Assembly (NCBI RefSeq): GCF_963678635.1
Contig: NC_087065.1
Coordinates: forward strand, 41,541,430 to 41,605,429
Source of the DNA: Symsagittifera roscoffensis
Lineage: Eukaryota > Xenacoelomorpha > Acoela > Convolutidae
Direction of reading: 5' to 3'
DNA: 64,000 bases
The first letter of the stretch is position 1. Each line of letters begins with the position of its first letter. The notes below the pieces were generated by a model, which was not told the DNA's origin, searched no databases, and was given only the letters and a program-made list of their open reading frames with translations. Of the stretch, positions 1 through 12,357 are shown piece after piece. The position numbers and the translations under genes were made by a program.

Positions 1-1591
1 AAGCGTAACGCAAATGGTTTGTGCGTGGCGAAGTTCCAAATTGAAATGAAGCTAGCTAATCGGTCGTATTAATTTGGCACTACTCAAACTTTCACAGTTG
101 ATCTTTGATATTGCTAAAAAAATTATAGATTTTCAATATTTCTTTTTTCTCAAAAACATTCGATATAGATTAAGAAGCATTTGGAGCATTCAAAGCTTTG
201 CCTTGCATACGAGCAGTCTCGTTTTACTTATAATTCTGTAGTTTGAAAGCGTTTTGGCCATTTTTTGTGCTATTTTTTCGTGCGTTGGAGAGTTTTTAGA
301 TTTTATATGATGCTGAATGCATACCGAAAATTACCTCATACCAAAAAAGAATCAAATTTGAAATGACGCTGCCCAACCGACTATATAAACTACATATACG
401 ACTAAAGTTCGAACTCTTAATATTTGATATTGTCTAAAATTTAGAGTTTTAGCATACGTTTTTCAATCAAAACCCATTCATGGATAAGTAAAAGGCAGTC
501 AAATAATTTAGTGTTTGCCTTGATATACCAACAGTCTTGTTTGCACTTTTTTCTGTTCGAAAAATGCAGAAATGAAAGGTTCATTTTAAACACTTTAACC
601 TAAGCAGGAACCTGAATATAGTTTCTTAACATTTATTCATGGTGCCAGGTCATTCAGGTTGCCTATTGTTAGGTAGACAGCTCGTTTCAAACTATATTGA
701 TCTCAAACAAGACAATTATAGTACAGCTTAAAACTTCGAAAGTTTATGCGATAAAATGTTGAAACATTTTGTAAAAAAAATTTTCAAAATAAACTTTTTT
801 TGCTTAAAATCATGTTGTTTGATTTTTTTGAAGAAAAATTTGGAAGCTATGAGATATTTTAGATGATAGAGAAAACACAAACTTCAGAAATTCCAGAATC
901 TCAAAAGTTTTTTTGAACAAATGAAGACCTGTAAGCCAACAAATTTGATGGCATTGTTTCCACGGTTCCCTCCTTTTTAACTCTAAACAAGTTAACACCC
1001 TACAATTTCACTCCCTACTTTTTGTTGCATAATGGTTTAGCGAAAAGTCTAATTGAAAATAAATTACAAACTTTCATTATTGTGCGTGTGTTAATTGCAG
1101 GATTAACTTTGGTGTGATAAGAGTTAAGATAAGGATTTCATACAGCATTAGATTTAATAGTGAAATGACTAAGTGCTAAAATGTACTGTGTTAAACTGGA
1201 AAATAGGAGTTATATTGGTGTCGATTTAATTTGTTTAGTAGTGAAATGACTAAGTGTTAAAATGTACGGTGTTAAATTGTATGTCATTAAATTCTAGGAC
1301 ACCCTTTCCACTACAAGGAAAATTCTATTAGACAACAACTAAAATTTTGCGGAAGTTGTATCTAAAATCTATATTGAAAGTAAAAAAATGAATAGTCGGT
1401 TGCTGTAGAAAGAGCACAAAATTTCTGGCCACAACGTTTAAAGCACAGAAATTCAAAATATTGAAGTATTTTCGGTCGTTATTTTTCAGTCAGGAGCGAT
1501 TGAATTAGGGTCGAAATTGCAGTTTGAATGGTATTATTTAGTCTGAAAAGCAAGAGATTTCAAACAGGCGCGAACTTCGAGGAGTTTCTTA
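1..1591. other. Intergenic, no gene recognised
   Basis: AT-rich DNA with no reading frame that looks coding. The only structure I see is a short tandem-like pair at about 1151-1195 and 1236-1277, sharing a segment that reads approximately gtgaaatgactaagtg followed by taaaatgtac and gtgttaaa. Homopolymer A and T runs are frequent. Confidence 0.6.
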
Positions 1592-1982
1592 GAGGGCGGG
1601 GGGGGGGGGGGGCGGATTTTCGAAAAAATTTTGAAACTTTTGTGGACCTTTTTTTTTGGTCAATCAAGCTGATTTTCTGAGCTCTCCCATATCACTATAA
1701 AGACCTTAATTAGACAAAAAAATTAGCGCCGCAGGCAAATTTGTGAAAAAACAGGCCAAAAAGGTGTTTTTATGCACTTTTTGGAAAATTTCGACCAAAA
1801 AATCGCGTTTTTTCGGGGCGCGCTCACCCCTCAAAATTATTATAGATTGGCGCCGAAGGCGCTGTTAGAAAAACTTTAGGGCCCCTCAGCCAAAAATGAA
1901 TATCTCAAAATAGTTAAAAGGCGGACCCTTTGGTCGGCAGAGGGTCGAATCAGTGAGGAAAGGCGACCGCCCCCTCTAATTC
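1592..1982 (+). repeat. Dispersed repeat family R1, copy 1
   Basis: Starts in a run of 15 G (1598-1612). It shares a recognisable backbone with 6800-7130, 50590-50830 and 51680-51960: a poly-T block, 'ggtcaa', 'gagctctccc', 'cactataaagacc', 'gccgcaggcaaat', 'aatcgcgttttttcgg', a GC-rich 'gcgcgctc' core, then 'aactttagggcc' and a CCCCCT-rich end. It has no coding capacity. It is probably a short non-autonomous transposon; no terminal inverted repeats or target duplication were identified. Confidence 0.6.
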
Positions 1983-3025
1983 CGCTACTGATTTCAAACC
2001 AGTTTTTTTTGTAATGGAGAGTTTTTTGTTGCATTAAATCACGACTCAAATGGCCTTAATGAGATACAAGAATTGACCCAACAAGAAAAAACCATACCCA
2101 AACCACACATTATTCCCACGGAACAGAATACTTATTGAGTAAAATAATAATTTTGTTTCAAAATTTTCAAAAAATAGAACAAATTTTTGTACTTGATGTG
2201 TTGGTGTTGGAAACAAATTGTAAATTGTAGTATTGTAGATTAGAAATCAAAGATTAAAAGATGTGTTTTGTAATTATTATTATTTTTTGATTTTTGGGTA
2301 TGGGATTAGAAAAAGTCAATTCGGCTAAATCGGAATCATTAAGCTACAGGACAATTCCAGTTATAAATGGGTGACATATATGGTCCAAATCGTTTTTCGG
2401 TAATCGCGAAACAATTTCAATTTTATACTTTTTACCAATTTTAAATTTTAATCATGCGGTTTCCTCTTTAAAAACTTTATTAAAACTATTTTGTCAAACA
2501 ATTTTGTGCATCTTGGAAAGGAACTTGAATGTTCAGCGAGTTGCATTGATTCGAGCACCCTTAGTTTGTCTTTCCAATAAATTGGGGTCGGTTTTCGAAA
2601 TTTTCCTTTGTTTAAAGATTTTCGATGGTTGGTTAATTCCTAATTTCTGGTGTAGTTATTTTCATGCATCATCTCTTTTCCACTAATAATGCAGATCGCT
2701 GCAGTTTATATCGAATGGCGATGCCTTAACTAAAAGAAAATACGTCAATTTTAAAAATAAATTGTATGCAGCACTATTGCAAATGATCCAAAATTTCTTG
2801 TTCCGACAAAGAAAGAGACGGAATATTTATACTCGTGTTTTTTACACTAGACAAATTTCGAAATGATTCGAAAAGTATTGTTGTCCTGATCTCAAATAAT
2901 AACAAGAATGCTCGTATCAGGGCGAAGCCCTGAATGTTCCGACTGCCTTTTGAGGTTTATGGAGCAGTAATAACATTAAAAAAATTCAATGAAATAAAAC
3001 AAAAGAAAGTTTTTTTTTCTAAGAT
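1983..3025. other. Intergenic, no gene recognised
   Basis: AT-rich sequence without a convincing reading frame or repeat. A 60-codon open frame at 2504-2686 has no recognisable similarity and is at chance length for this composition. Confidence 0.5.
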
Positions 3026-3400
3026 GTGAAATTTTTTAATGAAAATCATCCCCCCACACGTCATATAAAGTACAAAAGGATAGATTTCACTCATTGTAAC
3101 AAACCAATTATGGCAAATAAGCTTCTTTTAACCAATTTGGAACGATTTCTAGGACGGATTAACTCTCCGCTTACGCGTTAATTGCGCGAAATATATCGCG
3201 CGTTAATAGTCCCAAATTGGCCAAAATGGCAATCTTTAAACCCCCGTAACTTTACGAAAAATGATCACAGGCGAAATATCTTTTCAAATTTGAGCTCAAG
3301 ACAACAATACTTTTCGAATGATTTTTAAAAATTCCGTCAAAAACGGCTAGTTTAAAAGTCGAAATTTGTCTGAAGAAAAAAAAAACCCACGCCGAGCACA
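3026..3400 (+). repeat. Dispersed repeat family R2 (ACGCGTTAA element), copy 1
   Basis: This segment aligns by eye with 7348-7610: a 'tccccccacac' start, 'aaagtac', 'gatagatttt', 'caattaaggcaa'-like text, then the diagnostic 'cttacgcgttaa' and 'aaatatatcgcgcgttaat' followed by 'aaattggccaaaa'. Reverse-oriented copies occur at about 7790-8050 and 8810-8940. It is probably a non-autonomous DNA transposon with long imperfect inverted ends. Confidence 0.55.
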
Positions 3401-3431
3401 AATATTCCGTTACTTTCGTATCGAAAGTCGG

Positions 3432-4123
3432 AACAATAACAATGACAATCTGTTGTTATGTTGCATAACAACATTAATTTTTGGCTTGTTGGAATGGTTA
3501 TCCTATTTTCGGTTTGTTGGCCCTTCGGCTTGTTGGCTTACCGCCGTCACAAAGGGGTCAGTGCCCAGTCAAATTTTCCAACTGAAGCGTAAACAAAGGG
3601 CTCTCAGATATCTACCATGAAAATCGACACCCGCTAGAGTACAGATTACATAAATCTCGTTCGCTTTTACCTGCCTCGTAAAATGTACATGGTTAATCGA
3701 TTTGGATCGATTTAAAATCGAATTAAAATCAATTTAAATCGACCGGAAAATCATTTTTATCAGTGCGGGTCTCTTTTCAATTAATGCCTTGCTTTGTTTT
3801 CACGCATATAAACAAAGCATCACCCAGTCAAACTATTATTGCGCGCTCGAGAGCCGGACTTTGGCTGATAGAGAGGAAGCCAGAACTACACAGAACCATG
3901 GAGAAAAAAACTCTTTTCTACCACGATGGTCCCTAAGAGGCTCCAAATTCAACTGGCAAACAGGTCGGCTACTACAAATAAAAAACAGTTTAAGCAGAGA
4001 ACACAGAGATCGAAGACAGCCAGTTGTACTTGAGAAACTTGAAGATCCTAGGAGCTTGTGGTACTGGAGAATTTAGTTCAACTCAGCGAGGACCTTGTTG
4101 CACTGAAGAAGCTTAAAAACTCT
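3432..4123 (+). repeat. Dispersed repeat family R3, copy 1
   Basis: Diverged duplicate of 6267-6799. Shared landmarks in order: 'atctgttgttatgttgcat', 'ggcttgttggaatggt', 'gctctc', 'cacccgctag', 'tctcttttcaattaatgcc', 'gatagagaggaagccagaac', 'ctaccacgatggtccctaa', 'gtagttgtacttgag'-like text and 'gttgcactgaagaagctta'. The other copy lacks roughly 150 bp present here. A 95-codon open frame inside it (3789-4076) lacks family resemblance and the other copy does not conserve it cleanly, so I do not call a gene. Confidence 0.6.
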
Positions 4124-4980
4124 AGGAGTGTTTGGTGCTAAGAAACTTGAGAAGCTTTCTGAAACTTTTTTGGCACATGAAGTTTTTTGTGGAGCATGTC
4201 GAGCAGCGGTTGTGATTGGAGGAAGTGCAGAAGATGAAGGGAACATATTTAACCGAGGTGCAAAACAACATCAACCGAAGCGGCTTAATTAAAACTGATG
4301 CCATCTTTTGAGACAAAACATACCATGCATAGCAGCGTGATCCACTAAAACAGGCTTTCATGAATCAGTCTTTCATGAAGTGTTGTTGTGATGGGCTCAA
4401 AACTATGGAAAGTTTTACATGTGGTCTTTTTTTTAACAAATATTTTCCCTGTGATATGATTTTCACATGTCATGGGCGTTAAAATAATGACATTTTAGCC
4501 AATTTGAGATAATAATGCGTTAAAAAAAAAGTTTTTTTTTCAATTTTCAAGTTTTTAAATCAATAGTTTTTAAAAGCGAACACTTTTCCATAAGGCTTAA
4601 AAAGCCATCGATATAATTTAATCTAAAAATTTTCTTGATACTGGCAGTCGTGTTAAAGTTAAATGAAAAAGTGGTCCATTTTTGCTGAACGAATTTGATA
4701 GCAAGCTTTTAAAAACGTTCTCCAGATTCTCAGTGGCTGTTCGAATATATAAAAATCTATAAAAAGCTCAGATAAATTTTCAGTACACAATATTTTTTTA
4801 GCACGCTGAGTTCACATTCTGGTGTTCCAAGTTTATTTTTGAAAGTTTTACACCAACAATTTTGACAAAATAGAAGTACAGTTCTGAACAACGAGAGTTT
4901 TGGTTATTCTCTGGACTTTAGACGGCTAAACTTTCAGCGCCATAAGTTCCACATTTGTAATATAAGTTTCTTCGATGACG
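4124..4980. other. Intergenic, no gene recognised
   Basis: No coding frame, tandem repeat or known element was recognised in this AT-rich stretch. Confidence 0.5.
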
Positions 4981-5200
4981 AAAAGTCAGAACCGAGGATT
5001 AGTTAGAGGCGAGGATTAATCAAAGCACAATTTAAGATTGCTGAGCATACTTCATATTTGCAAAAATTGGAAAGAAAAACGTTGCTTTATTAGAATTTAA
5101 AAAAAGAAAGTATTAGAGAAGGAAACTAAAAGCTTGCTCACAAATTATCCTTACTTCTCGTCACCTGCGACTTTTACTGAAATCTTATTGCCCAAACTTT
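4981..5200 (+). repeat. 220-bp direct repeat, left copy
   Basis: Appears identical over 220 bp to 5372-5591, starting 'aaaagtcagaaccgagg' and ending 'attgcccaaacttt'. The two copies are separated by 171 bp. They lack TG...CA ends, so they do not look like LTRs. A recent local duplication of a 391-bp unit is the simplest reading. Confidence 0.85.
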
Positions 5201-5371
5201 TTAATTCTGCTTAATTTTTTTTTAAAAAAATGAGTGCCTTGCCTTATTTAGGATTTAAGGTAATGCAAAACTTTAACCACTCCAACGTTTTTTTGAAGAA
5301 GCCAAAATTGGCCAGAAAAAAATTTACATTTTTGAACAAAATTCTGTCCAATTTTGTGAATTAGTCAGAAC

Positions 5372-5591
5372 AAAAGTCAGAACCGAGGATTAGTTAGAGG
5401 CGAGGATTAATCAAAGCACAATTTAAGATTGCTGAGCATACTTCATATTTGCAAAAATTGGAAAGAAAAACGTTGCTTTATTAGAATTTAAAAAAAGAAA
5501 GTATTAGAGAAGGAAACTAAAAGCTTGCTCACAAATTATCCTTACTTCTCGTCACCTGCGACTTTTACTGAAATCTTATTGCCCAAACTTT
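5372..5591 (+). repeat. 220-bp direct repeat, right copy
   Basis: Partner of 4981-5200. After this copy the sequence diverges ('tgtgtacgcg' here against 'ttaattctgc' after the left copy), which marks the right boundary of the duplication. Confidence 0.85.
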
Positions 5592-6266
5592 GTGTACGCG
5601 CTTTTGAATTTTGTGTACACGAATGAAATAGTTATGTTTTGGGTAAATGTTTCAGCCCGAATTCAAAATTTTATATAACAAAAGTTGACGGGCTTTTTCG
5701 ATATTACCTGAAAGTAATCAAAGCCTTGATTGGCACAAAACTTGAGTTTTGTGGCCAGGGCTTTGTGGAGCTTCAACAGACGTTTCTTCTTCACAATTTT
5801 TCATCAAGTTTTGGGGGTGTGCATATTACCGTGATGCCAATTTGCAGAATAGTATGAGCAATATCATCAATCAAACTTTGAGGAGATATACCCCACATGA
5901 TTGAGAGTTTTTTTTTCATTCGCCCAGAGTTTTATAAGATCGACTAATCCAAACCTTACTGAAAATTTACCGCAAACTAACAGTATGCGACCAAAGTTCC
6001 AACCACGTAATATTTTGTTTCTAATAATATTCTACCAAGATTCTTGAATGCATCAGGAAAGCAAAAAAAATTGGGGCTGAATGGTGGATAAAATCATTTG
6101 AAAATTGTATGAAAATTGAAAATTTTGAGTGGAAACTTGTAAATTTTACGTACAAGTGTCACAAGGCGGATAATCAACAAACCCTCATGTCTACAAACCG
6201 CCATATCTTGAAGCCGAAATTACATCAGAATAACGTAAATTACATCAGAATTACATAACAATTGCA

Positions 6267-6799
6267 TAATAACAATGAAAATCTGTTGTTATGTTGCATA
6301 ACAACATTAATTTGTGGCTTGTTGGAATGGTGATCAAGCGTAAACAAAGAGCTCTCAAAAATCTACCATGAAAATCAACACCCGCTAGAAGCACAGATTA
6401 CATAAATCTCACTCGCTTTTACGTGCCTCTTCTACTTTGATCCTGCTCTCTTTTCAATTAATGCCATGCTTTGTTTTCACGCACATAAACTCATCACGCA
6501 GTCAAACTAGTGTTGCGCACTCGAGAGCCAGACTTGGGCTGATAGAGAGGAAGCCAGAACTACACAGAACCTTGAGAAAAAAAACTCTTTTCTACCACGA
6601 TGGTCCCTAAGAGGCTCTAAATTCAACTGGCGAACAAATCGGCTACTACTAATAAAAAAAGTGTAAGCAGAGAACACAGAGGTCGAAGACAGCCAGTTGT
6701 ACTTGAGAAACTTGAAGATCCCCAGGAGCTTGTGGTACTGGAGAATTTAGTTCAACTCAGCGAGGAGCTTGTTGCACTGAAGAAGCTTAAAAACTCTAT
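6267..6799 (+). repeat. Dispersed repeat family R3, copy 2
   Basis: Shorter, diverged copy of 3432-4123. It ends exactly where a family R1 copy begins (about 6800), so the two repeat families abut or one inserted next to the other. Confidence 0.6.
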
Positions 6800-7130
6800 T
6801 TTTTAGGTCAACCAAATTAATTTTCCGAGCTCTCCTAAAGCACTATAAAGACCGTAGATAGACAAGACCAATTTTTCTGTGCCGCAGACAAATTTTTGAT
6901 AAAAAAGGTCAAAAAGCAGTTTTTGTGCAATTTTTGGAAAAAAATTTGAAAAAAAATCGCGTTTTTTGGCGCGCGCTCTCCTCCAAAGTTAGAAAAACTT
7001 TTAGAAAAACTTTAGGGTCGGTTGGCCAAAAATTGATTTCTTAAAAAGTACCAAAGGGGGGCCTTTTGGGTAGGCAGGGGGTCGAATCCCTGAATCCGCC
7101 CCCATCCCCTAAATCCGCCCCTGATTATAA
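6800..7130 (+). repeat. Dispersed repeat family R1, copy 2
   Basis: Same order of landmarks as 1592-1982: 'ggtcaaccaaatt', 'gagctctcct', 'cactataaagacc', 'tgccgcagacaaat', 'aaaatcgcg', 'gcgcgctc', 'aactttaggg', then a run of 'ccgccccc' blocks at the end. Non-coding. Confidence 0.6.
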
Positions 7131-7347
7131 CATTAATTTTTGTCGTGCCTTTAAAATCCATTTTAATTAATTATAATCAATTATAATAGAATCTGAACCA
7201 TTTTTTTTTTCTAAAATTAGTCTAGTTTAACAATGACTGAATTAAAAAGTGCAAAAATGATGCGAATGCTTTATTTCTTTTTCAATTTTCCCTTCACAGT
7301 TTTTTCTGGGATTAAATGTACCAAAACAAAATTTAAAAAAGTAAATT

Positions 7348-8950
7348 TGAAATTTTTTTTGTAAAAATTATCCCCCCACACACCAATTAAAGTACGAAGT
7401 GATAGATTTTGCTCCTAGTAACAATTCAATTAAGGCAATTAAAACTTCTGCAGCCAATTGAGAATGATTTCTAAGACAGATTAAATCTCTGCTTACGCGT
7501 TAATAGCGCAAAATATATCGCGCGTTAATTGTCTCAAATTGGCCAAAAATGGCAACCTTTAAACCCCCATAACGCAACGGAAAATGATGACAGGTGAAAT
7601 ATGTTTTCAGGTTTAAGCTTATTTTTTTCAATCCTACAAAATTACCCATATCAATTGATTTTCTGTAGATCTGCAATACGCTTATTGTTCCCACTGCGTA
7701 ATATTTGTGCTCCAGGTGGTTTATTTCTTCAGACAATTTTATACTTTTTAACTTGATTTTCTGTAGATTTTCTGACTTAATTCGACTCAGAAATTGTTTG
7801 AATTTGAAAAGAGGAATGCAACATGCTCTTTATAAAATTTTGGAATAGGCAACACATTCCACTTAGTACTTTACATAGGGTGTGGGCAGCTGGTTTTTTA
7901 AAAAAAAAACTTCAAAACTTTAATACAAAAAAAAACTTCAAAACTTCAAACTTCCGCGTTAAGCTTTTCAACCTTTGGCAATATTGAGACAATTAACGCG
8001 TGCTATTAATGCTTGTAACTAACGCGGAGACTAAATTCGTCTCCGAAATTGTTTCAATTTGAAAAGATGCCTGCTAATGAAAGAGGCATGTAACTTGAAA
8101 AGAGGCATGCAAATGAAAAAAGGCATTTATGTCTGAATGCTATAAAAATTTTCACCAAAATTTTCTGAATGATATAAAAAAAACTCCGTCAAAAATAGCT
8201 TGTTAAAAATCTAAACTTGTCTGAAAAAAATAAACCTCCCGGGCTCAAATAGTACGTAGTGGGAACAAAGAATAATAAGCATATTTCACACCTACTGAAA
8301 TCAATTGATATGGACAATTTCGTAGGATTGAAAAGTAATCGATTGAAAACCCTTTAAAATTCATTGTCTTGTCTTGGTTAATTGGGCCATAAAAATCAAT
8401 TACATTCTTGTTTCAGACAAAAAAATCATTAAATTAGAGTTTTCGCCGAAATAAATCATTAAAATCAATTATTATCCTTAAAACTTTAAACTTTAGTGAG
8501 GGAATTAAAATGCAAGTTTTTTTGCGCTATTAACGCGTGAGCGGAGATTTAATCATTCGTAAAATTTGTTTTAAATTGGACTGAAGTATGCTATTTGGAC
8601 TACTCAAATCTTTTCTTTCGACGAAATTTTTTTTAATACAAATGACTTTCGAACAAAAAGACGGAATATTTGTGCTCGGATGGTTTTTTCTCCAGATAAA
8701 AAACTGTTAAGTAAATAACTTGGGCAAACTATTGTATACTGTCGTAATGATCTCAGATCATCTGTGATTAATTTTTGTAGAGTTTTATGGTATTAAAAAT
8801 TGCCATTTTGGCAATATTGAGACAAATAACGCGTGCTGTTAACGCTTGTAATTAACGCGGAGACCTAACTCGTCTCAGAAATTGTCTCAAAGATTTCACT
8901 GTGTGCTTTACATAAAGTGTGGGTGGCTGGTTTTAAAAAAAAACTTGCAA
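7348..8950. repeat. Cluster of family R2 copies in both orientations
   Basis: A forward copy (about 7348-7610) is followed by reverse-oriented copies at about 7790-8050 and 8810-8940. The reverse copies are recognised by 'ttggcaatattgagac', 'taacgcgtgc', 'taacgcggagac' and 'aaagtgtgggtggctgg', which is the complement of the forward 'ccccccacac...aaagtac' end. Another ACGCGT box lies at about 8525. The arrangement makes extended inverted repeats that could fold as hairpins. No gene is present. Confidence 0.55.
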
Positions 8951-9470
8951 AATTAAAAAAAATTCACCTCTTTTGAAATTTTTTATAAATAACTTTTAAA
9001 ATATTTCCGACCCCATGGTCCATAACGCAGTCGAATCATAAGTTTACTCAACCTTAAAATGCATTTTTTTCTTGCGTTACACATACTCTCCTAGACATTT
9101 CGCCCCTTCAGTTGCAGTTTGTTTATTCATATCTGGTGTTTTTAATTTGTTTCTTATCAGAAACTTGCTAGATGTGTTATGAAATACTCCTCGATTACTG
9201 AAAAGTTGCTAGTTCACGGATAGCGGTCGCTGATCTGCGTTTTCACAGCAATGACTTTTAACTGTTAAGCAAACCGCGTTCCAAAACTCTGGATATTTTA
9301 TATACTTAAATGCTGGCTTATCTATTTCGCCACGCTTAAGCTTTTGCAACGTTTTATCTTTTGCATTTTTAACGAAAGCATTTTTTTCACGTTTAATTTA
9401 AATTGTATTTTTCAGTGGTAAAGAATTTTGTTTCATTTTTCCAGTTTGTATTCAGTGTTTTTTTACCGAG

Positions 9471-11160
9471 TTGAAAATAAGCAACCCAATAATGGGATTA
9501 CTTCAGGGTTACCACAGGGTAGCGAATTTGGCATCACAATATAAATGCCCAAGTCCTCTTAGTTAACGAGATATGACAATTTTGGTAATTTTTCAAAAAA
9601 TTTCGGAAATTTAAAAGTATTTCACCAACTTTGAAGTTCCCAGTCTTGTAATGGATGGTGTCAGAGTATTTCTTGTCTCCAAATATTCTTGTCTCCAAAT
9701 ATAAGTGCTCAAATCTTTGTAGTTTTTGACATATGGCGGGCGCTGTTTATGGTTGTTGTAAACTTTTTTTAGAAAAATTAAGCTTGAAGTTTCTTAAATT
9801 TTGAAATTTCTAACCCTGTAGTTGCGAGTCAGGGGTTGCAAGTCTTGTGTGTAAATGCTACTGCTTAAATTTTTTCAGGTTCCAAGATGTGACAGTTTTT
9901 TGTCATTTTAAACATTTTCAAAGAATTAGACATAAAAAATGTCCCTAAATTAAATGGTTTCTTAAAATTTAGTTCAATGTAGTTCGAATACAAAAAGTTT
10001 ACAAAATTTAGTTTACTTACATTGTAATTGGAAGCTCTCAGAGTACCCGCAAAAGATTCAGATCTTATTTCCAATATATTAGGTTTTTTTTTGAGTTGTC
10101 AAAAATTCGAATCACCGGAGGTGCGTAACGAGCTAGTTCTTTAAAATTTGAAGTTCCCAGTCTTGTAGTGGATGATGTCAGAGTCTTTTCAAGGATTGCG
10201 ATTCTTTTCTCCAAAGTTGAGTGTTCAAATTTTTGTAGTTTTTGATATATGGCGGGCGCTGTTTATGGTTGTTTTAAACTTTTTTTTAGAAAAATTAAAC
10301 TTGAAATTTCTTAAATTTTGAAGTTTCTAACCCTGTAGTTGCGAGTCAGGGGTTGCAAGTCTTGTGTGTAAATGCTACTGCTTAAATTTTTTCAGGTTCC
10401 AAGATGTGACAGTTTTTTGTCATTTTAAACATTTTCAAAGAATTAGACATAAAAAATGTCCCTAAATTAAATGGTTTCTTAAAATTTAGTTCAATGTAGT
10501 TCGAATACAAAAAGTTTACAAAATTTAGTTTACTTACATTGTAATTGGAAGCTCTCAGAGTACCCGCAAAAGATTCAGATCTTATTTCCAATATATTAGG
10601 TTTTTTTTTGAGTTGTCAAAAATTCGAATCACCGGAGGTGCGTAACGAGCTAGTTCTTTAAAATTTGAAGTTCCCAGTCTTGTAGTGGATGATGTCAGAG
10701 TCTTTTCAAGGATTGCGATTCTTGTCTCCAAAGTTGAGTGTTCAAATCTTTGTAGTTTTTGATATATGGCGGGCGCTGTTTATGGTTGTTTTAAACTTTT
10801 TTTTTTAGAAAAATTAAGCTTGAAATTTCTTAAATTTTGAAATTTCTAACCATGTAGTTGCGAGTCAGGAGTTGCAAGTCTTGTGTGTAAAAACTACTGC
10901 TTAAATTCTTTTAGGTTCCAAGATGTTCAAAGAATTAGACATAAAAATGTCCCCAAAACTAATGGTTTCTTAAAATTTAATTGCAATTTAGCTTGAATAC
11001 AAAAAAGTTACAAATTTTAGTTTACTTACAATGTAATTGGAAGCTCTCAGAGTACACTCAAAGGATTCAAATCTTATTTTCAATATATGCGTTTTTTTTT
11101 GAGTTGTAAAAATTCGAATCACCGGAGGTGCGTAACGCGCTAGTTTTTTAAGTTTCAGTT
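9471..11160 (-). repeat. Satellite array (reverse orientation), about 517-bp units
   Basis: Units begin at about 9632, 10150 and 10667 ('gaagttcccagtcttgta'); the first two are nearly identical over long stretches and the third is more diverged. Read on the minus strand, each unit resolves into shorter monomers with 'atatctcgttaactaa', 'gacttgggcattta', 'ctctgacaccatcc' and 'gactgggaacttcaaa'. These match the 60961-64000 array ('catctcgttaactaa', 'gacttgggcgttca', 'ccctgacagcacct', 'gggttgggaattacaaa'). The duplicated 69-codon frames at 9865-10074 and 10382-10591 are by-products of the repeat. Confidence 0.75.
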
Positions 11161-12128
11161 TTGCTCTGCAAAAATAGGAAACAACTTAAGCAGAGAAACA
11201 ATGTTTTTACACATAATGTTAAAAATACAAAAGTATTATCAGGTCAAACAGAATTTTTTCAACATCTATATTTAAACAATTGAAAATTTTCTTAAATGTG
11301 TAGCGGAATTTTTTTCCTCGATCAAAGTCACCTCAGAAGAAATTCTACCATAAATAGCGTAAACTTTCTCAGTATTGCTCAATTTTTGCATGCTGAAAAA
11401 ATTGCTTCGACTTTTTCTGTGCTGATAAATCGTGCTACTTTCAAAGTTGGAGCTAAGAAAATTTTCAGCATTTTTACGGAAAAAGAGAAAAGAGCAAGAC
11501 AAAAAGTGTTTGCTGAGTTATTGCAAAAACACTTAACCCTACATTTAGCCTGAATTTTTCCAAGAAAGCAAGATAACGAAGTAGCTGATTTCCGGTGGCG
11601 AGAAATTTTTGCAGGAATAAGACAACCTGCCAGTCATGGATCCCCTCTAGATTTTTTCAAGATATCATTTTTGAATTGGCAAAAATCTACTTGTACAGAA
11701 ATTTGTGCCCCAAGATAATCTAAATTTGAGGTGTCAATGTGCTCGCATTAAAACTGTCAAAACTATGTTTCAAGCGAATAAGTTGTATATATTGACTACT
11801 TGTACTACTTTTGAATTTTGTCCGGCTCACAAACATTGAAATAAAGTTCGTTTCGATAAATGAGCCGAGTTATTTTAGCATCAAGTTTTGAGCGAGAGGA
11901 AGTTCAAAAATAATGTTTAACATAATTTAAACGGGCAAAATTTAAATCTTCAATCAAAGTCAGTAAAGGCTGTTTCATAAACTAAGTTGAATGGATAAAC
12001 TAAACAAAAAAATTTCTTAGTGAGTTCAAACCCGGTTACGAAGCGGTTAATTTTATGCTCCATTTAGTTTGGCTCACTGGTTCATAAATTATATGGCTTA
12101 GATGAAAACTGAATCGGCAGGAACTCAC
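11161..12128. other. Intergenic, no gene recognised
   Basis: AT-rich. Overlapping opposite-strand open frames of 76 and 85 codons at 11272-11553 cannot be ranked and neither shows a domain. No repeat was recognised. Confidence 0.4.
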
Positions 12129-12357
12129 CAATTATGCGCTTGGCAACAGTCCTTTTGGTTCTATCTAAAAACAACTGCTGTATTATAGCTTCACTTGAGC
12201 GTAAAACCCTCATCCCTAAACGCGTGAAGAAAAGTTCTAACGGTCGATAAGGTCTTGTGTGTTGAGGATCGAGCACTTTTATCTTTGCTGTAGAAGAACG
12301 AAAATACTCGATGTAAAGGTTAGTGCCCACGAGTGCTGGTGGGGCCAATGATCCAAA
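12129..12357 (-). CDS. Putative internal exon, product not recognised
   Basis: On the minus strand a 229-bp open segment is bounded by an acceptor-like 'gattatctag' (just above 12357) and a good donor, AATTG followed by gtgagttc (at 12129/12128). The encoded peptide reads plausibly as protein (for example LAPPALVGTNLYIEYFR and RPYRPLELFFTRLG) and base composition is more balanced than its surroundings. Without splicing, the frame runs on to a stop at 12082. I do not recognise the family and see no neighbouring exon. It could also be a fragment of a decayed gene. Confidence 0.35.

Noticed and set aside
4981-5591. 220-bp identical repeats as LTRs of a small TRIM element
   Set aside because: No TG...CA ends, no PBS or polypurine tract and no target duplication; simple duplication is enough.
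9865-10591. Two identical 69-aa minus-strand ORFs as a duplicated gene
   Set aside because: They are embedded in near-identical satellite units, and the third unit does not keep the frame.
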